Shown here: positions 25,686-53,689 of the stretch, one piece after another | Layout: every line of letters begins with the position of its first letter | Position numbering within the stretch: position 1 is the stretch's first letter | Origin: Hormiphora californensis | Lineage: Eukaryota > Ctenophora > Tentaculata > Cydippida > Pleurobrachiidae | Reading direction: 5' to 3' | Assembly (NCBI GenBank): GCA_020137815.1 | Contig: CM035358.1 | Location: forward strand, 4,133,614 to 4,197,613 | Length of the DNA stretch: 64,000 nt | Made by a program: the position numbers and the translations under genes | Notes under the pieces: generated by a model | What the model was told of the DNA's origin: nothing | Databases searched by the model: none | What the model saw: only the letters and a program-made list of their open reading frames with translations

Positions 25686-27850
25686 TCTTCAGCGACATCG
25701 TCGCAAACGTGTGTGCCAGACATGCTCCAGACCACGCAGCCTCTAAGAGTAAATCTTTTATCCCCAGAGATAGGAGGCTTCTTTTAAGGAAAAAGAGGCA
25801 ACTCAATACAAGAGTCAAGGTAGTTAAACAGCTTAGACCTGATGACGTAACGAAATTAGAAGAGTTAAACTCCAAGTTAAGTAATATTGAGTTAGAAATG
25901 GGATCTAGCATTGCTAATCAGGGGATACGAGAGGAAATTACTGCCCTTAAAAAAATGAAAACGAATCCCAAAGCATTCTATTCTTACACTAATAGAAAAA
26001 AGAGTTCTGCCAGTGGAATAGGTCCCCTCAAAGACAAAGATGGTGTTTTACAAGCAGACCCAGTTGTTATGGCTAACATATTGCAAGAACAATATAAAAG
26101 TGTGTTCAGCCCACCGACTGCGACAGAACTGCAGACCAAGGAAAAACTTGCTCCAGAAAAGACACTCAATGATGTCAATATAACAGCTGATCTGGTTTTA
26201 AAGGCGATACAAGACATCCCTCCTGGATCCGCACCGGGTCCTGACAAGTTCCCGGCTATAGTGTTAAAGGAGGCTGGTTCCCTCCTCTCGCCTGTAATGG
26301 CGAACTTATGGCGAAAGTCAGTTGACACAGGTGATATAGCTCCTATTTTCAAACAACAGACGATTGTACCTGTGTTCAAAAAGGGAAGTAGAGCTTTAGC
26401 GGCTAACTATAGGCCGGTATCTTTAACCTCCCACTTGGCCAAAGTAGCCGAACGAGTTGTCAGATACCAATTATCTGACTTCGTGGAGAATTCTGGTTTC
26501 TTTACTACTGCACAGCATGGTGGGAGAACCGGAAGATCATGCTTCACCCAATTGGTACAACACATTGACGATATACTTCATGACCTCGAACAAGGGTACA
26601 ATGTGGATGTGTTATACCTCGATCTAAGCAAGGCATACGACCGAGTAAACCACGCTAAACTCCTTCAGAAGTTGGAGTCATGTGGCATTGGGGGCACCCT
26701 CCACAAATGGTTGAAATGCTTCCTAACCAATAGGACTCAAGTCGTGGTCGTGAACGGCAAACTGTCAGCCCCAGCTGATGTCCTCTCGGGAGTCCCACAG
26801 GGCACAGTGTTGGCAGCCCTTTTATTCCTCATTTACATGAATGATATCCCGAGTGCCACCCAACATTCCAAAATAAAACTCTTTGTTGACGATGCTAAAG
26901 TCCACAAAAGAATAGCCTCTGAACATGATAGAGCTCTCCTCCTTGAGGACATGGAGAGAATTGATGACTGGGCTAAAAGGAATAGTATGGAGTTTAACAC
27001 CTCTAAGTTCCAATTGCTACATCATGGAAGCAACACGGAGCTGAAAAAACCGTACACTCTCAAATCTGAGACTGAAGTCGAAAGTTCAGGAGAAGTGCGA
27101 GACTTAGGAATCCTGATAGATGGCTCCCTCTCGTGGAAGGCGCACATATCGGATATAGTTAAAAAGGCCAAGAAAATGGCCTCATGGATCCTGAGATCCT
27201 TTAGCACGAGAAAACCGGAACACATGCTCCTACTTTACAAGGCGTATGTAAGACCCCACATTGAGTATTGCTCATCGCTGTGGTCTCCCCATCTTATTGG
27301 AGAGATTGAACGACTTGAGGCAATCCAGAGATCCTTTACTCATACTCTGGAAGGATGCGACAATCTTGATTACTGGGATCGTCTCAAATTCCTAGGGCTG
27401 TGGTCCCTACAAAGAAGACGTGACAGATTCAAGATCCTGACTATGTGGAAGATATGGCGAGGTCTACTACCAAACCATAGCAACATAACATTTCGGAACT
27501 CCCCAAGACACGGGCCAAGTGCAGAACGTCCACTGGGAAAGGCCACCTTGAAGAGCGTCAACACGATGATATATAATTCCTTTACATCATCTGCGATAGC
27601 ACTTTTCAACGCTATGCCTGCCCATATGAAGACACAGGAATCCCTTGCCGGCGCTAAAAGCGCCCTTGACTCCTTCCTGGCTGGTATACCCGAAAAACCT
27701 CCTGTCAAGGGCTATTGTTGTCCTAATAACAACAGTGTGAGCAGCTGGTTAAGTACAGGCTTATCTACAAAGGTAAGACCTAGCGCTTAAGCGCTAAACC
27801 GTTCTTCATAGGTTTTCATAGGTTTTCACACTCTCTCTCTCTCTCTCTCT
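25683..27850 (+). mobile_element. 5'-truncated non-LTR retrotransposon (CR1/Jockey-like)
   Basis: An open frame from the edge of the CT tract to TAA at 27788-27790 encodes the linker and reverse transcriptase of a LINE. No apurinic-type endonuclease precedes it. Motifs in order: PGSAPGPDKFP, VPVFKKGSRALAANYRPVSL, YLDLSKAYDRVNH (motif A), SGVPQGTVLAALLF (motif B), KLFVDDAKV (motif C, with VDD in place of the usual ADD), then thumb text (ILIDGSLSWKAHI). The three catalytic aspartates are present and there is no frameshift. The upstream methionine in the CT repeat is spurious. The short 3' end runs into another CT run at about 27828, so CT repeats flank the element on both sides. Confidence 0.9.
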
Positions 27851-28680
27851 GCCCACTATATCCTGTCCACAGCTGATCAGTTCTGTCAACATCTCAACTT
27901 TTATACCACTGACACAATAGAACACTTCATCTTAACTATATCAGCCACTACTCAATAAAAACTTCGTCTGAATAGGTAGCTACAGCCACTACGCACTACG
28001 CAGCTGCAAATATCTACCTAAAACTTCTTCCACATTTCCACAAGAGTTTAGTAGATGTTAGCACATGTTGGCAAAACTTACAAAGCTATAGCACTCCTCT
28101 CACAATTTCAGAAATTGGCCATATGATAAAGCCACAGCCCCTGCCCCTTTTCAATCAATTAACCAACCGACCAGTTCACCCACATGACTCATGTGGTCGA
28201 GTTGGTTGGCCAACTCTGTATATATGGCCAAGCTAACAACTCGCCGCAAACACTGGCCAGTGTCACGTAGTGTATTCCAGTTTTCAATTAAGATTTCTGC
28301 ACAGATCCATATCTGCGGTTTGTGTTCGGTAATAGGTTTTCAATGGCAATAAAAGAGTGCAATTACACAAACAATTAACTCTATAACGACAACTTGGTTG
28401 CAGTAATTGTTGGAAAACTAGGATCTACTGTCAGACTAATGCTCTGACCGCTGTTCTCTTGAAAGAAATGAGAATAGGGTCAGGCCAGAGCATCTCAGCT
28501 GTTAGACTAACGAGGAGAAATTTGTTCGAATCCCAACTGCTAAGAAAAGGAAAGCTGTTCGGTAAACAAAGGTACACATTGCTCTACAATTTCACGTCTC
28601 TGTTCTGTGAAGTAATTAGTATCTTAGATATAAACTAATTAGCATGGTCATGTTAGTAAGATATACGTTTCGAAGTATAC
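27851..28680. other. Intergenic stretch, no gene seen
   Basis: Short frames only. There is an imperfect palindrome around 28165-28215 (ACCAACCGACC and its complement-like partner). Nothing else is supported. Confidence 0.5.
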
Positions 28681-28688
28681 CATCATAT

Positions 28689-28775
28689 CAGGAACCGACC
28701 GATTGGCTGATAACCAGTCACGTGACCCAAATACCGAGTTCTGATTGGTTGTTTACTTGTTTCGGTCGGTTCCTG
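28689..28775. mobile_element. hAT-like MITE, 8-bp target duplication CATCATAT
   Basis: Ends CAGGAACCGACCGA and TTCGGTCGGTTCCTG, flanked on both sides by CATCATAT. The interior holds CAGTCACGTGACC and inverted CCAAT (ATTGG) boxes. At 87 bp it is shorter than the roughly 110-bp copies at 34772, 35067 and 58816. Confidence 0.85.
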
Positions 28776-29312
28776 CATCATATGGTACAAAAGATCACAG
28801 CTCCCATCAGCCATGTCTCTACTCGGAGCTGAAGACATCATGAGCAAGAGGACAAGAGGTTTCTTCTGTCGTTCTCCTGCAGGGGGCTGCATTACTCGAC
28901 TACTATTTGTGTCACTAAAATCCTATGATGCACAGGGATGAAAGTATAACACTTGACTGCAGCCTGTGCTGCATGAGTTAAAAACCTGAAACTGTGAAAT
29001 ATGCAAAGTATGGCCAAGGTGATATGCTGCATATACACATGTCAACTATCATGTGAGTCTGATGTTTTCAACTTTTATTTATGCTTCCTGAAAAGTAATA
29101 CACGTGTGAAACGCGTCATAAAGTGCACTCCTGCGCAATAGATTTTATTGGACAAATAACATATTTGGGGGCAGGAGAAAACGTAGCACATTATCACCCC
29201 TCTACGAATAGCAAATGGGTCGCTAAAGGGACATGTAGGTTGTATATTACAATTCAAAGTGTCCTACATATATTCCGTTTCTCACTCTCGCTGAGCTCAA
29301 CTGAGCCTACTA

Positions 29313-30875
29313 CAGGGTGTCCCATATATTCTCCGGGTCGGTTGGCGAGCTGTCATGCAAAAACGGTGATAGTTGTGTGAAAACAAACTGCGGGAGTGTG
29401 CTGGATTAATTCCTTCCTAACTGATGGCTTTGTTTTAAAATTAAATTTCAAAAGTTCATTTTTCATGAATGAACATTGCTGCCGTTCATTCATGAATTCT
29501 GAAATATTGTTTACCTTGAGTAAGTAACTTTTCTTTGGCTCGCAATTATCTTTCCAATGAGCACCATAAAACTCAAATTGAAGCACCAGGTCACATGACA
29601 GTTGAGAAAATGAACATGCATGATTTTGGCTCTTTTTGCGACTTTCAATCGGCTGTATCACCGCTACCTTATCTTCAATCGTTTTGAAACTTTGGGTGAA
29701 CATTGGATAAGCAAAGATCTTTGCTCACAAGAAAAATCAAGGTCAAAACTCAAAGTTCATTTTTAAGTTTTGGTAGTTCATTGCACTCATTCAGGAACCA
29801 ACAACCCTAAAGTGATGAAAAGTGTTGGATTTTGTTTGGCCCATGTCCTGCAATGACAGAGAGGTGTAGTAACGTGTTTCCGAGCTAGTTAGTGGGTGCC
29901 ATGTGATCATGACGATATCTGACACCTTCGTTGAGCAATAATTAAGAGATTTTCTCAAATTAAAGCATGTGATTCAGGTCTTATGCGATTGGTATCGTGC
30001 AGCAATCTTGAGAGATCTCATAGCACCTCAAAAATGATGAAAAGTTCAATGAATTGAGTTGATTTATTATCGAAAATGGTCGTTGAGTTCAATGTGGCAT
30101 CGGTTTTAATCTTATTGAGCATAAATCAACTCAATTCATTGAACTTTTCATCATTTTTGAGGTGCTATGAGATCTCTCAAGATTGCTGCACGATACCAAT
30201 CGCAGAAGACCTGAATCACATGCTTTAATTTGAGAAAATCTCTTAATTATTGCTCAACGAAGGTGTCAGATATCGTCATGATCACATGGCACCCACTAAC
30301 TAGCTCGGAAACACGTTACTACACCTCTCTGTCATTGCAGGACATGGGCCAAAAAAAATCCAACACTTTTCATCACTTTAGGGTTGTTGGTTCCTGAATG
30401 AGTGGAATGAACTACCAAAACTTAAAAATGAACTTTGAGTTTTGACCTTGATTTTTCTTGTGAGCAAAGATCTTTGCTTATCCAATGTTCACCCAAAGTT
30501 TCAAAACGATTGAAGATAAGGTAGCGGTGATACATCCGATTGAAAGTCGCAAAAAGAGCCAAAATCATGCATGTTCATTTTCTCAACTGTCATGTGACCT
30601 GGTGCTTCAATTTGAGTTTTATGGTGCTCATTGGAAAGATAATTGCGAGCCAAAGAAAAGTTACTTACTCGAGGTAAACAATATTTCAGAATTCATGAAT
30701 GAACGGCAACAATGTTCATTCGTGAAAAATGAACTTATGAAATTTAATTTTAAAACAAAGCCATCAGTTAGGAAGGAATTAATCCAGCACACTCCCGCAG
30801 TTTGTTTTCACACAACTATCACCGTTTTTGCGTGACAGCTCGCCAACCGACCCGGAGAATATATGGGACACCCTG
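29313..30875. mobile_element. 1.56-kb foldback DNA element, TA target duplication
   Basis: It starts CAGGGTGTCCCATATATTC and ends with the complement; TA flanks both sides. Arms of roughly 750 bp are nearly exact inverted copies. Each arm has the same 116-residue open frame (29353-29703 on -, 30485-30835 on +), starting MFTQSFKTIEDKVAVI, with about five substitutions between copies and no stops. No transposase motif (DDE/D) is evident. The frame may be a transposase remnant or a chance open frame kept by arm homogenisation. Confidence 0.85.
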
Positions 30876-31033
30876 TATATGCCTAATTCCCAGACTTCGT
30901 TCTACCTAATTTATAACTCCTACTCATGAGCAAATTCATGAGAGTGACTGTGAGACTGTGAGAGATGGTGGGTGAGAGAGTCAGAGAGAGAGAGAGGGGG
31001 AGATATGGAAAGAACCAGAGCTGACTCATAATA

Positions 31034-31133
31034 CAGTCGGACCCCGATTTACCGGGATGCTCGGGGGAAAGGGTTTTTCCCGGTAAATCGGGGTACCCGG
31101 TATATTGGGGCGCGGTAAATCGGGGTCCGACTG
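31034..31133. mobile_element. Tigger/pogo-like MITE, TA target duplication
   Basis: CAGTCGGACCCCGATTTACC and complement at the ends, TA on both sides, 100 bp. Internal CGGTAAATCGGGG repeats. Related to the element at 16738. Confidence 0.85.
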
Positions 31134-32973
31134 TATATGTAATTGAATGACATGTGTGTCATGATAGAGACGGTATTGTTACAGCTGTTGAAAATAATTA
31201 TCAGATTTAAAATACAGGTGAGAAATCAGGGGGCTACACAAAATGAGAAATAGGTCGATAAAATAGGTACAAAATGGGAAGATATAATCTCCTCTTGCAC
31301 TTCTCATGTCCTTTTTCCAAAACGACTGTTTTCTTTCTTTATTTCTTCTCTCAAAGGAGATCTAGCTTACAACAGATCCTCTGTCTCCCTATATATTCAG
31401 CTCATTATACCACTCTCTAAATTCTCCCTCCCAAAAGCCTATCTTACACCCTGCACCTGCTCCCAGTACAACTCCTTATCGACCTTTATGTAGTTAAGTG
31501 TATTTTGGGCTATAGGCTCATGAACTTACATCACGTGCAAATCAGCTCCAATCTATTATTTCGACGATAAAATATTTTATGCTTTTCTTCTCTGATTGTG
31601 AAACGACTTTTCTCGCCCAGTATGAAATGTTTTCTTTTTTACAGGGTACCATCATGCGACATGCAGATCAGCGTTCCACCTATGGCATTAGCATCGGGGG
31701 GTATATTATAGTGATCTCACAGGGGGATTATGATGGTCACGTGACCAGTATAGATCACGTGACAGAGCTGTCGAGTGTGCTGATCCCCCCTCCACCAGGT
31801 GCAGGACAAGTTGTTATGCCAGATCGAGAGTGGTGCAGCAGGGAGAGAGAGACAGGGAGAGAGAGAGGCACAGAGGGGAGGGAGAGGGTGTGCAGCAGGA
31901 GGGAGAGAGGGAGGGGAGGACTGAGGAGGGGTAGAGGGAGGGATAGGGGGAGAGAGGGGGAGAGAGGGAGGGGAGGACTGAGGAGGGAGAGGGCCAGGGA
32001 TGGAGAGAAGGGGAACTCATTGGGCAGAGAGAGAGGCTATGGGTTACAGGGAGAAGGGGAGGGGATCATGGGGCAGAGAGAGAGAGGGATCTGATAGGGT
32101 GGAGGGAGAGAGGATCCTCGAGAGAGATAGATCGATTGTGGAAGAGGCAGAGAAAGGGGAGGGAGTTTGAGCGTTTACACCCAGAAAATAATACGAGACC
32201 ACCTGTCTGGAAGGAAGGTATCTGGAAGAAATAAAAAGTGAGAAAATCAGAGAGAAATCGAGAAATTTAGAAATAATATAGTAAAGAATCCTGATGTCGA
32301 TTGAATAGATAAATAGAGAAGATTGTAACAAAAGAGAGAAGAGAGAATAGAGATATTGAGAGAGAGAGAGAGAGAAAGAGAGAGGATAAGGACTTATGAG
32401 AAAGGTGGGATATTGAAAGAGAGAGGTGAGGAACAGGTGTGACCCTCATACTGTTCCAGTATTCGAATTTTTTGTTCCTTTGTGGTCAGTGTTTTCCTTA
32501 CCAAAGCTCTGTGAGCAGCTGTTATCAACAACTATATCTTTGTACCCACACGTAGCTTGTTTTTTTCCACCCTTTTTCTACCCACTACACCAATAAATGC
32601 TATATTATTGTTGGTATATAGACATGACTGACAGCTGTCCTCCACTAGTGTCAATAGTTTCATGTTTCAGTTTGGCATTACACACCCTATATAACAGCAC
32701 TATATTTATCTCTGTTTTAGTTTTGCAATCTATATTATAAACTGAAAAAGTTGTGTCTTTATTAAAATCATCTATGAGCCCCATTATCTGCCCACAGCTA
32801 ACCCTCTAAAGTCGGTGGCAAATACATAACAGTAGGTATAGCGTAGATGAGGGAAAAAACATTTTAGCGCTGTATTATAGATCTCTCTCTTTTTCGCTGA
32901 AATTGTCTCCTTTCTCATCTACGCCAAGTGTGAAATCCATCTGTTTTTATAGCACCATGTTATTTTGTGACCC
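31134..32973. other. Intergenic stretch upstream of the (+) GPCR gene; purine-rich tract
   Basis: A GA-rich tract (about 31825-32110 and 32320-32420) makes repeat-type open frames. Two TCACGTGA sites 22 bp apart (31739 and 31756) look regulatory. A dispersed motif GGCGTAGATGAG appears near 32848 in TAGCGTAGATGAG form and inverted at 32914 (CTCATCTACGCCAAGTG), as at 18653 and 23679. No exon is supported. Confidence 0.5.
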
Positions 32974-48988
<16,015 letters not shown>

Positions 48989-50070
48989 CTTGCTGCACTA
49001 GACAAGCTGTGGTACTAGGACCTGTCAATATGAGTAGAACATGAAGGTAGCAGGGTGCAGTTCTAGTGTTGCACTAGACAATCTGATACTGTGGTACTTG
49101 CAAAATGGACATTCTGTCAGGCCAATGCGATGAGATGTCAGGCCACCAAATCTCTGACAGAAGACACAGTTTGTTTGGGGTGATGATGTGGTGGTTAGAA
49201 TGATTATTTGAGATGCATCTAGATGTGAAGTAGCATTCTTGACCTGGTGAGTGTAGAAATCGCCAGTGTTGTCGATATGTTTGGTTGGGGTTAACCTGCA
49301 GGGTAGATGTTTGAAACTTCCATTATAATAGTTTGGCCAGCCGCAAGAAGATGGTAGATTGGTGACATATAGACACCTGGCGCGACCCCCGTGTGTGAGC
49401 TCAGTCTTGGTCGCGCACGGTGTCTATGTCACCAAGATGCTAGACTGAAATGCAGTGACTATCAATATATAATGATGTTTTGACACTAATTATTATTTTA
49501 TTGCTGACTGTGTGCATTGATTTACTTGTAGATGTTTCTTTTAAAATGTAGTACTTATTTAGAAGTTATATCTTTCTGGAATATTTTAAACCGTTTTGCC
49601 CTTTTAAATCCGCCTGTTCAGAGAATACAGGGTATTTCCCGTTTTCGCTGGAAACACCCTGTTGAGATCGTATCGTGATGGTTGGGAATTCGGAGGACAA
49701 CTAACTATCTGGTGGTGCAGACACGATCTGAGTGTACAAAACAGGGTCTGGCGCCGCCATGCATTAGACAGGAGTTGACTGGGGCGTAAACCATAGAGCT
49801 GGCAGTTTATACAAAGAAATGACTGCCACTATTATTATAGTACATGATTGTAAAGTCGTGCCCGGTTCGGAGAGGGCAGTCTGTTTTGTGTGACAAAGAA
49901 ATGACAAGTAGATTAACCTCACTGCTTAAAAATGTTCAAATATATTAAATACAACCAAAACGGAACTCAAATAACTCACACACACGCACTCACACCAAAA
50001 CAAATCAATAATAAAAACAACGATCAAATATCATATCAGTAGAATATATCAAGAGAGGGGGGGGGGAAGA
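48989..50070. other. 3' flank of the GPCR and convergent intergenic space
   Basis: No coding frame. It contains the MITE at 49359, AT-rich sequence that could hold polyadenylation sites of both convergent genes, and a G run at about 50058. Confidence 0.5.
49359..49435. mobile_element. Short MITE, TTGGTGACATA family
   Basis: TTGGTGACATATAGACACC to GGTGTCTATGTCACCAA, with TGTGAGCTCAGTCTTGGTCG inside. Same termini as at 63476 and 59298 and as the right end of 9106-9736. Confidence 0.8.
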
Positions 50071-53000
50071 TCACAACGAAGAAGAGACGGACATCTGATC
50101 CTGATTGTCACAGGATTTCCCAACCTCCACATCCATGTTATCTGACCCTGTTCCTTCATTCCCAGCGGTGTTATCTGACCCGGTGGTGGTGTTGTTTGAA
50201 GGTTCCTGTTTCTGGCAGTTTTCCAAGAGAGTTTCAGGGGAGGTCAGGGACATGATAACATCGACGGGGTTCATGAATCGCACCATCGGGTTACTCTCTG
50301 CTAGGGTGTTCACCACGCTTTCGAAAAGGGCTTTGTCACCTGAGGGAGGGAGTGGGTGTTAGTGATCAGTGGGTGTCAGAGGGAGTGGGTGTTAGGGATA
50401 CACGGGTGTCAGAGATGTTATAAACTATTGAATCGGGAACTCTGTTGTTGAAATCAGAAATGGGAATAGCTTTCAGACTGGTACTATGTCTTCAAAACAA
50501 AATTATAAAAGGAATCCGAGTTCTTACCATCACTGAGACTGTTCAATATATCATCATTGTTGCTTTGCCCGGGACTACCAGCTGCTGCATCACTCTGTGG
50601 TACCGGAGGAGGGGGGAGAGTTGTGGGAATGGGTCGAACTGGGAGCATGGAAGGGGTCTTGGTGGTATCTAGTGATGCCACTGTGGGACTGATCATGGGG
50701 GTATCGTCTCGAATCTGTGGGAGATGTGAGTGTTACAATTATGTAGGCCAGAATTAGCTGTTGCTTTAAATTTGTGTGCAAAAACGGATCTTTTATTTGG
50801 AAAAGATGGAAATCTAAAAACACTGATTTTTTACTACAATCTCAACATATTATCTTATCAGCCTACCTTAGTAACGGGTACAGGCTCAGGTACCCAGCTG
50901 GCATCATAAGCCCACGCTGGACAATGGCTCGGTCGCCCTCTAGAACTCATAACATGATCCCTCCTGTAAACATGAGCAGTGGCCTTCAGCTGTCTCGCAC
51001 TGCAAATCTTCTTGAACTCAAAATCAAGGTCAGCCTTGCATTGGACCATGAGATCCGAGGACCAGGGTAGTCTGCGGACGACTCGGGGTCGGGGTCCCTC
51101 TCGGGATTCGACCGTGTTGTCTTCTTCTTCACTTGACATGTAGTCCAGGGTTAGGGTCTCCTCCATCATAGCCTTGCGTTCTGGTGTCCATGTCACCTGG
51201 GAGAAGTTGGTGGTTAGAGAGGGGTACCAGTGGGTTAGAAAGGGTTAGAGAGAGGTGAGAGGATGGGTTAGAGAGGGGTAGAGAGAGGTGAGAGGATGGT
51301 TTAGAGGGGTACCAGTGGCTTAGAAAGGGGTAGAGGGGTTCCAGATGGATTAGAGGGGTACCAGTGGGTTAGAAAGGGGTAGAGGGGTTCCAGATGGATT
51401 AGAGGGGTACCACTGGGTTAGAGAGGGGTACCAGTGGGTTAGAAAGGGGTAGAGGGGTTCCAGATGGATTAGAGGGGTACCAGTGGGTTAGAGAGGGTTA
51501 GAGAGAGGTGAGAGGATGGTTTAGAAAGGGGTAGAGACGGGGTTGGTGGTTAGAGAGGGGTAGCCTGCACTTGTCTAGAACTTGTAGGGACGTACCAGGT
51601 TGATGGCTTTTTGTCGTGACTTCAGTTTCCTTTTCATGATTTCTCGCCTGATGATCATTCTCCTGTGGTTGTTCTTCTTGCCGCTCAATTCCCGCTGTCT
51701 GTCGTCCTTAGGACGCAATCTCTATGCATTGGAGGGAAAAGGGTCAAAAGCGTTTACTCATTTCAGGTTTGTGTTCAGTTGGTTGAGAAGAACTAGCAAT
51801 TTACGGACAATAAATTGTTACAATTAAACAGCTGAAATTTTCCCTTTGAGTACGTTGGCCAGATAGAACGATTTCGACAATTTAATAGTAACATAACGGC
51901 GAGATAAAACGTTCTCAAGGAATGGTCATCTCTTGCCACAAACATAGACGGAGATTGAAATTCATATCAGAAACGCTTCGTGAGTAGAATTCAGGATCTG
52001 TTCAGCATAACACAAACGCCAATTGAAGTTTGGCTGATTAGGAAGTGGTTCCACGTCTTTGTTCGGAGACGAAATGCGATTTCTAATTCCTGTAACTACG
52101 CTTGTACGAGATTTGATAGATGAGATTATGAGTTTGAAGCATAATTTCGTCAATTGTCTGAAAAATCATTTATAGTCCCGAGTTATTCGGACTAGAACCA
52201 GGCGTAGAGGTGTAGAAGTAGAGGTGTATGATTTCACAGATTTAAACTGATGGGTGGTTGGGGCAAGAGTGAAAGTGATCGATGGTTAGGTAAGCGGGTG
52301 TGGAGAGTACCACTGTCTAAACTTGTATCCCGTTCATGGTTTTTTCTCTCATTCTTTTCATAATTTGTCTGAATCATCCTCCGTGGGTTTTTCCTACCCC
52401 TCGTCACTGGCCCGCCATAGCTTATTTCATCTGCAGAAAAAGGGTCAAAACTTATACATCATTGTCTTTTGTCTTCAGTTTTTTACAAAATAGCGTATAA
52501 TTCTTATATTTTTGTTAAGGAGTTTGATCAGAACCACCGCAGTTAACCCAATCAGACTCGTTATTTAGTCACGTGCTGGTTATCACAACAGGACGTATTT
52601 CGGATTGGCGGTCGAGTTTGATACTTACATAACATGTCTGATTCATCCCAAACGCAGTTCGTAGTTGTCTTTTTGATGTGGCCAATCACTTGCCAGTAAA
52701 CCTGCACATTGTGAGCACTCTCCTGACCTTGATGTAGGTCAAAGGGGAGGATGGCCTCCCTTCGAACCAGCTCCCGGTAGACGTTCTTTACTATCGACTG
52801 AGGGTAAATGAGTGGTGTTAGAATCGGGAGGGGAGTGGTGTTAGAATTGAAAGGGCAGGGGTTGGGTAAGGGCAGTTGAGGGATGTTACTATGACATTGG
52901 ATTTCATGGGGAGTGAAATCAAGGAGAAATATGATGTGACAGTGTCACATTTTCTCTTACCCTACACGCGGCTGGCACGTTACTTTTCAGTTTTGTATCA

Positions 53001-53467
53001 ATTCCAGCTGCCCCTCTCAGTCTCTTGCTGCTCGGTGTCGATCCAAGATCAGTGGGGTAGGGTGAGGTCCAGGGTGTTGACAGGCTGTCCCCAAGGGGTG
53101 TCGGAGATAGGGACAGTTCGGGACTGTGGATCTTGAAGAGGGAGCTGAGGGCCACGGGTGATGGGTAGGCTAAACTTGGCTATTGGGAGAGAATTTTGGT
53201 TAGATTAGAGATATTTAAAACATGCAAATACCGTCGATAAGATATGCAAATATATCGTTGATATATGCACATGGTACTACATATGGTACATACCGTGGTT
53301 GAGGTAGATTGTGATGGAGTGGTTGTCGTATCCAATACAGGTATCTGTATCTTGGGGATGGCAGGTGATGCCGGGATATCTTGATCCTTGTTAGATAGCT
53401 GTTTACGGAGTTCCTTTATCTCCTCTAGGGCCACGGACAGACAGGTCATTAGCTGCTTATTGATTTC
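50071..53467 (-). CDS. Unrecognised coiled-coil / Ser-Pro-rich protein, 3' part
   Basis: Exons: 53294-53467, 52961-53179, 52629-52797, (uncertain join), 51596-51721, 50867-51196, 50528-50714, 50071-50339 with stop TGA at 50071. All other junctions keep phase. Order: helical segment (CLSVALEEIKELRKQLSN), Ser/Pro/Thr linker, a folded-looking block (SIVKNVYRELVRREAILPFD; VYWQVIGHI), a very basic exon (KKNNHRRMIIRREIMKRKLK), an acidic-to-basic block (LDYMSSEEEDN; RRLPWSSDLM; HCPAWAYDASW), a Pro/Thr linker and a Ser/Asn-rich end (SVSSSL). No known domain is claimed. The basic exon suggests nuclear or nucleic-acid contact, as inference. 5' exons are missing, perhaps in the corrupted stretch after 53.7 kb. 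The donor of 52629-52797 does not match the phase of 51596-51721. Confidence 0.7.
51230..51545. repeat. Irregular tandem repeat in an intron
   Basis: Repeated GAGGGGTACCAGTGGGTTAG and GGGGTTCCAGATGGATTAG units between exons 50867-51196 and 51596-51721. Unlike the donor arrays it does not include a splice site of this gene. Confidence 0.85.
52318..52437 (-). pseudogene. Diverged duplicate of the basic exon 51596-51721
   Basis: The (-) frame reads RGRKNPRRMIQTNYEKNERK, parallel to KKNNHRRMIIRREIMKRK in the exon at 51596. The upstream intron text (GACCCTTTT before the acceptor) is also shared. Its acceptor (TTTTCTGCAG) joins the previous exon in phase, but no good donor in the right phase follows. 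It is either a decayed tandem exon copy or an alternative exon. Confidence 0.5.
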
Positions 53468-53689
53468 CCTGGGAGAGAGAATTGTTAGATCATGGGGGGG
53501 GTTGTTTTAGATTTTGATAGGGGTGGGGTTCAGGCTGGGTTGGATGTTGGATAAGTAAAGAGTAAATATTGTATTCTGTGAGATTCAGAGAAGATGATTG
53601 TTGGAGGGCTGCATGCACCTCTCTCTAGATCTGGGAGAAGGGAGACTTCCGTAAGCAACACCTTGTGAGGGTGGAGAAGTGAAATTGTG

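Noticed and set aside
31579-32094. 171-residue Arg/Glu/Gly-rich frame
   Set aside because: Translation of a purine-rich repeat.
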